DNA from: Hyphomicrobiales bacterium
Lineage (GTDB): Bacteria > Pseudomonadota > Alphaproteobacteria > Rhizobiales > Xanthobacteraceae
Assembly: GCA_003133345.1 (NCBI GenBank)
Contig: PKXB01000045.1
Span: 1-16,523, forward strand
Direction of reading: 5' to 3'
DNA length: 16,523 nucleotides
Shown here one piece after another: positions 14,914 to 16,523 of the stretch. Under the pieces are notes generated by a model, which was not told the DNA's origin, did not search any database, and saw only the letters and a list, made by a program, of their open reading frames with translations. Position 1 is the stretch's first letter; every line of letters starts with the position of its first letter. The position numbers and the translations under genes were made by a program.

Positions 14914-16386
14914 ATGACGTTGAAGAAACCCTCCCGTGCGGGACTCGTAGCTCTCGCTCTTGGAGTTCTACTCGGCCTGTTTCTGAGCGTGGCGGCGTAT
15001 AATACGTCCTACGCCCAGCCGGCTCCCGGCGCTGCGCCGGCCGCGCCGGCGGCTGCACCAGCGGCCGCTCCCGCTGCCACACCGGCGCCACCGCCGCCTG
15101 CTTGCGCCGCCGATCCCGATCCTAAAAAGGCGGTCCTTGAGAAATGCACGCCCAATTCGGGCGACACCGCGTGGATGCTCACCTCCGTCGCGCTCGTGCT
15201 GATGATGACCATCCCGGGCCTCGGCCTGTTCTATGGCGGCATGGTGCGCAAGAAGAACGTGGGCGACACCGTGATGACGAGCTTCGCCGTCACCTGTCTG
15301 GTCACGATCATCTACGCGATCCTCACCTACAGTACGTCCTTCACGACCGGCGGGCCATTCCTCGGCGGGTTCAGTCGCGTGTTCCTGCAAGGCATCTTGA
15401 GTGACATCTCGAACGGTACCGGCACGCCGAATGGCTTGGCGGTGACCATCCCTGAGACCGTCTACATGTGCTTCCAGATGACCTTCGCCATCATCACGCC
15501 GGCGCTGATTGCCGGCGCCTTCGCCGAACGCATGAAGTTCTCCGCCATGCTCTGGTTCATCGGACTGTGGTCGATCCTGGTCTATTCGCCGATCGCGCAC
15601 TGGGTCTGGGGCGCCGATGGCTTCATGTCCAACGGCAATTCGGATGCCATGTTCAAGGTGCTCGACTTCGCCGGCGGCACCGTCGTTCATATCAACGCTG
15701 GCGTTGCCGGTCTGATGTGCGCGATCTGCCTCGGCAAGCGCAAGGACTCAGGCCCCGGCCATAACATGGTGCTCACCATGATCGGCGCCTCGCTGCTGTG
15801 GGTCGGCTGGTTCGGCTTCAACGCCGGCTCCGCCGTCACCGCCGGCATGCAGGCGGGCATGGCGATGACCGTGACGCAGATCGCTACCGCAGTCGCGGCC
15901 TTCACCTGGATGCTGGTGGAATGGGCCATCCGTGGCAAACCCACCGTCATCGGCATGTGCTCGGGTGCGGTCGCCGGCCTCGTCGCCATCACTCCGGCCT
16001 CGGGCTTCGTCGGCCCGGTCGGTTCGATGGTGATCGGCGTCGCCGCCGGCGTGTTCTGCTACTGGGGCGTCACCGGCCTCAAACGCATGCTCGGCGCTGA
16101 CGACGCGCTCGACTGCTTCGGTGTGCACGGTGTCGGCGGCATCGTCGGCGCATTGCTCACCGGCGTGTTTGCGATCAACGAATACGGCGGCACCGCCGGC
16201 CTGATCGAAGGCAACGTCGCGCCGATGATGAACCAGATCAAAGGCATCATCATCGTGATCGTGTACGACGCCATTGTCTCGCTGATCCTGCTGAAGATCA
16301 TCGACGCGATCATCGGCCTGCGTGTCACCGCCGAGGTGGAACGCGAAGGTCTCGATCTCGCGCTGCATGGGGAGACCGTGCAGTAA
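14914..16386 (+). CDS. amtB: Ammonium transporter AmtB, second copy, with Ala/Pro-rich N-terminal extension
   Basis: This 490-aa ammonium channel is longer than the first copy because of its N-terminus. A signal peptide (about 1-34, ending TSYAQ) is followed by a low-complexity stretch of almost only Ala and Pro (about 35-62), then two cysteines (C64, C78), before the first membrane segment near 88. Pore residues are intact: F190 (QMTFAII), F302 (GWFGFNAGSA), D251 (VLDFAGG), H259 (VVHINAG) and H405 (FGVHGVGG). The C-terminal tail VTAEVEREGLDLALHGETVQ is close to the E. coli GlnK-docking tail. An AGGAG site precedes the ATG. The extension should lie in the periplasm; its role is unknown. The operon ends in the terminator at 16441. 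Confidence 0.95.
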   Translation: MTLKKPSRAGLVALALGVLLGLFLSVAAYNTSYAQPAPGAAPAAPAAAPAAAPAATPAPPPPACAADPDPKKAVLEKCTPNSGDTAWMLTSVALVLMMTIPGLGLFYGGMVRKKNVGDTVMTSFAVTCLVTIIYAILTYSTSFTTGGPFLGGFSRVFLQGILSDISNGTGTPNGLAVTIPETVYMCFQMTFAIITPALIAGAFAERMKFSAMLWFIGLWSILVYSPIAHWVWGADGFMSNGNSDAMFKVLDFAGGTVVHINAGVAGLMCAICLGKRKDSGPGHNMVLTMIGASLLWVGWFGFNAGSAVTAGMQAGMAMTVTQIATAVAAFTWMLVEWAIRGKPTVIGMCSGAVAGLVAITPASGFVGPVGSMVIGVAAGVFCYWGVTGLKRMLGADDALDCFGVHGVGGIVGALLTGVFAINEYGGTAGLIEGNVAPMMNQIKGIIIVIVYDAIVSLILLKIIDAIIGLRVTAEVEREGLDLALHGETVQ

Positions 16387-16440
16387 CCTGAGTACAAGCT
16401 AGCGGTAGGGGCGGAAACCCGGCACTGTCCCTTCCGTCGA

Positions 16441-16478
16441 GGCCCCCGGTTCGCAAGAGCCGGGGGCCTCTCTTTTTG
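16441..16478 (+). terminator. Strong intrinsic terminator of the second glnK-amtB operon
   Basis: GGCCCCCGGTTC (16441-16452) pairs with GAGCCGGGGGCC (16457-16468), a 12-bp stem with one G-U pair closed by a GCAA tetraloop, followed by TCTCTTTTT. It lies 54 bp after the amtB2 stop codon. Confidence 0.93.
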
Positions 16479-16490
16479 GCCGGCGCGACA

Positions 16491-16522
16491 AAACGAAAAA
16501 GTCCGGCCAGTTGGCCGGACTT
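16491..16522 (-). terminator. Intrinsic terminator for a gene beyond the right edge
   Basis: AAGTCCGGCC (16499-16508) and GGCCGGACTT (16513-16522) form a perfect 10-bp stem with a 4-nt loop. On the minus strand the stem is followed by a T-rich tract (TTTTTCGTTTTG), which fits a terminator for a leftward gene lying outside the window. A forward function cannot be excluded because the window ends one base after the stem. Confidence 0.65.
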
Positions 16523-16523
16523 A

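Overview
The window is GC-rich (apart from one AT-richer block) and has the gene content and order of a Hyphomicrobiales alphaproteobacterium, most likely a Bradyrhizobium-, Rhodopseudomonas- or Pseudolabrys-like member of the Nitrobacteraceae/Xanthobacteraceae. This placement rests on a ProXp-ala-type editing protein, a thioredoxin/LON-domain/Trm112 gene string, a DUF3551 secreted protein, a Bug-family tricarboxylate-binding protein, tandem glnK-amtB pairs and short intergenic palindromic elements. It is a judgement from family knowledge; no search was run.

Layout. (1) 1-2313: an FAH-family hydrolase and a tripartite-tricarboxylate-transporter (Bug) binding protein, a plausible small catabolic pair. 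(2) 2314-5101: an AT-richer accessory block that ends at the 3' end of a tRNA-Gly(GCC) gene. It holds an unrecognised 242-aa protein, a small excisionase/AlpA-like DNA-binding protein, a chain of tiny overlapping or nearly abutting ORFs, and the C-terminal part of BrxL, the Lon-like component of BREX phage defence. The AAA+ half of BrxL and all other BREX genes are absent, so this looks like the scar of a lost defence island. (3) 5102-8920: tRNA-Gly, a DUF3551 protein, a ProXp-ala/YbaK-type deacylase, a CnoX-like thioredoxin-TPR protein, a LON-substrate-binding-domain protein, a Trm112-family protein and a glutathione S-transferase, closed by a palindromic repeat. (4) 8921-12308: a convergent UbiH-type ubiquinone hydroxylase; a divergent region with a perfect FNR/FixK box followed by a hairpin-rich leader and a 34-aa single-span membrane protein; a TesB thioesterase; and a secreted DUF2927 protein with a zinc-protease-like motif. 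(5) 12309-16523: two consecutive glnK-amtB pairs for ammonium sensing and uptake, closed by a strong intrinsic terminator and by a second hairpin serving whatever lies beyond the right edge.

Functional reading. Most of the window is core metabolism and housekeeping: tRNA quality control, protein folding, quinone synthesis, acyl-CoA hydrolysis and nitrogen uptake. In each glnK-amtB pair, the PII protein (Tyr51 conserved) should gate the channel encoded directly downstream. Only the second pair has a recognisable sigma-54-like promoter, so the two pairs may be regulated differently. The two parts most worth a second look are the decayed BREX fragment beside the tRNA and the FNR/FixK-box transcript with its tetraloop hairpins and micro-protein.
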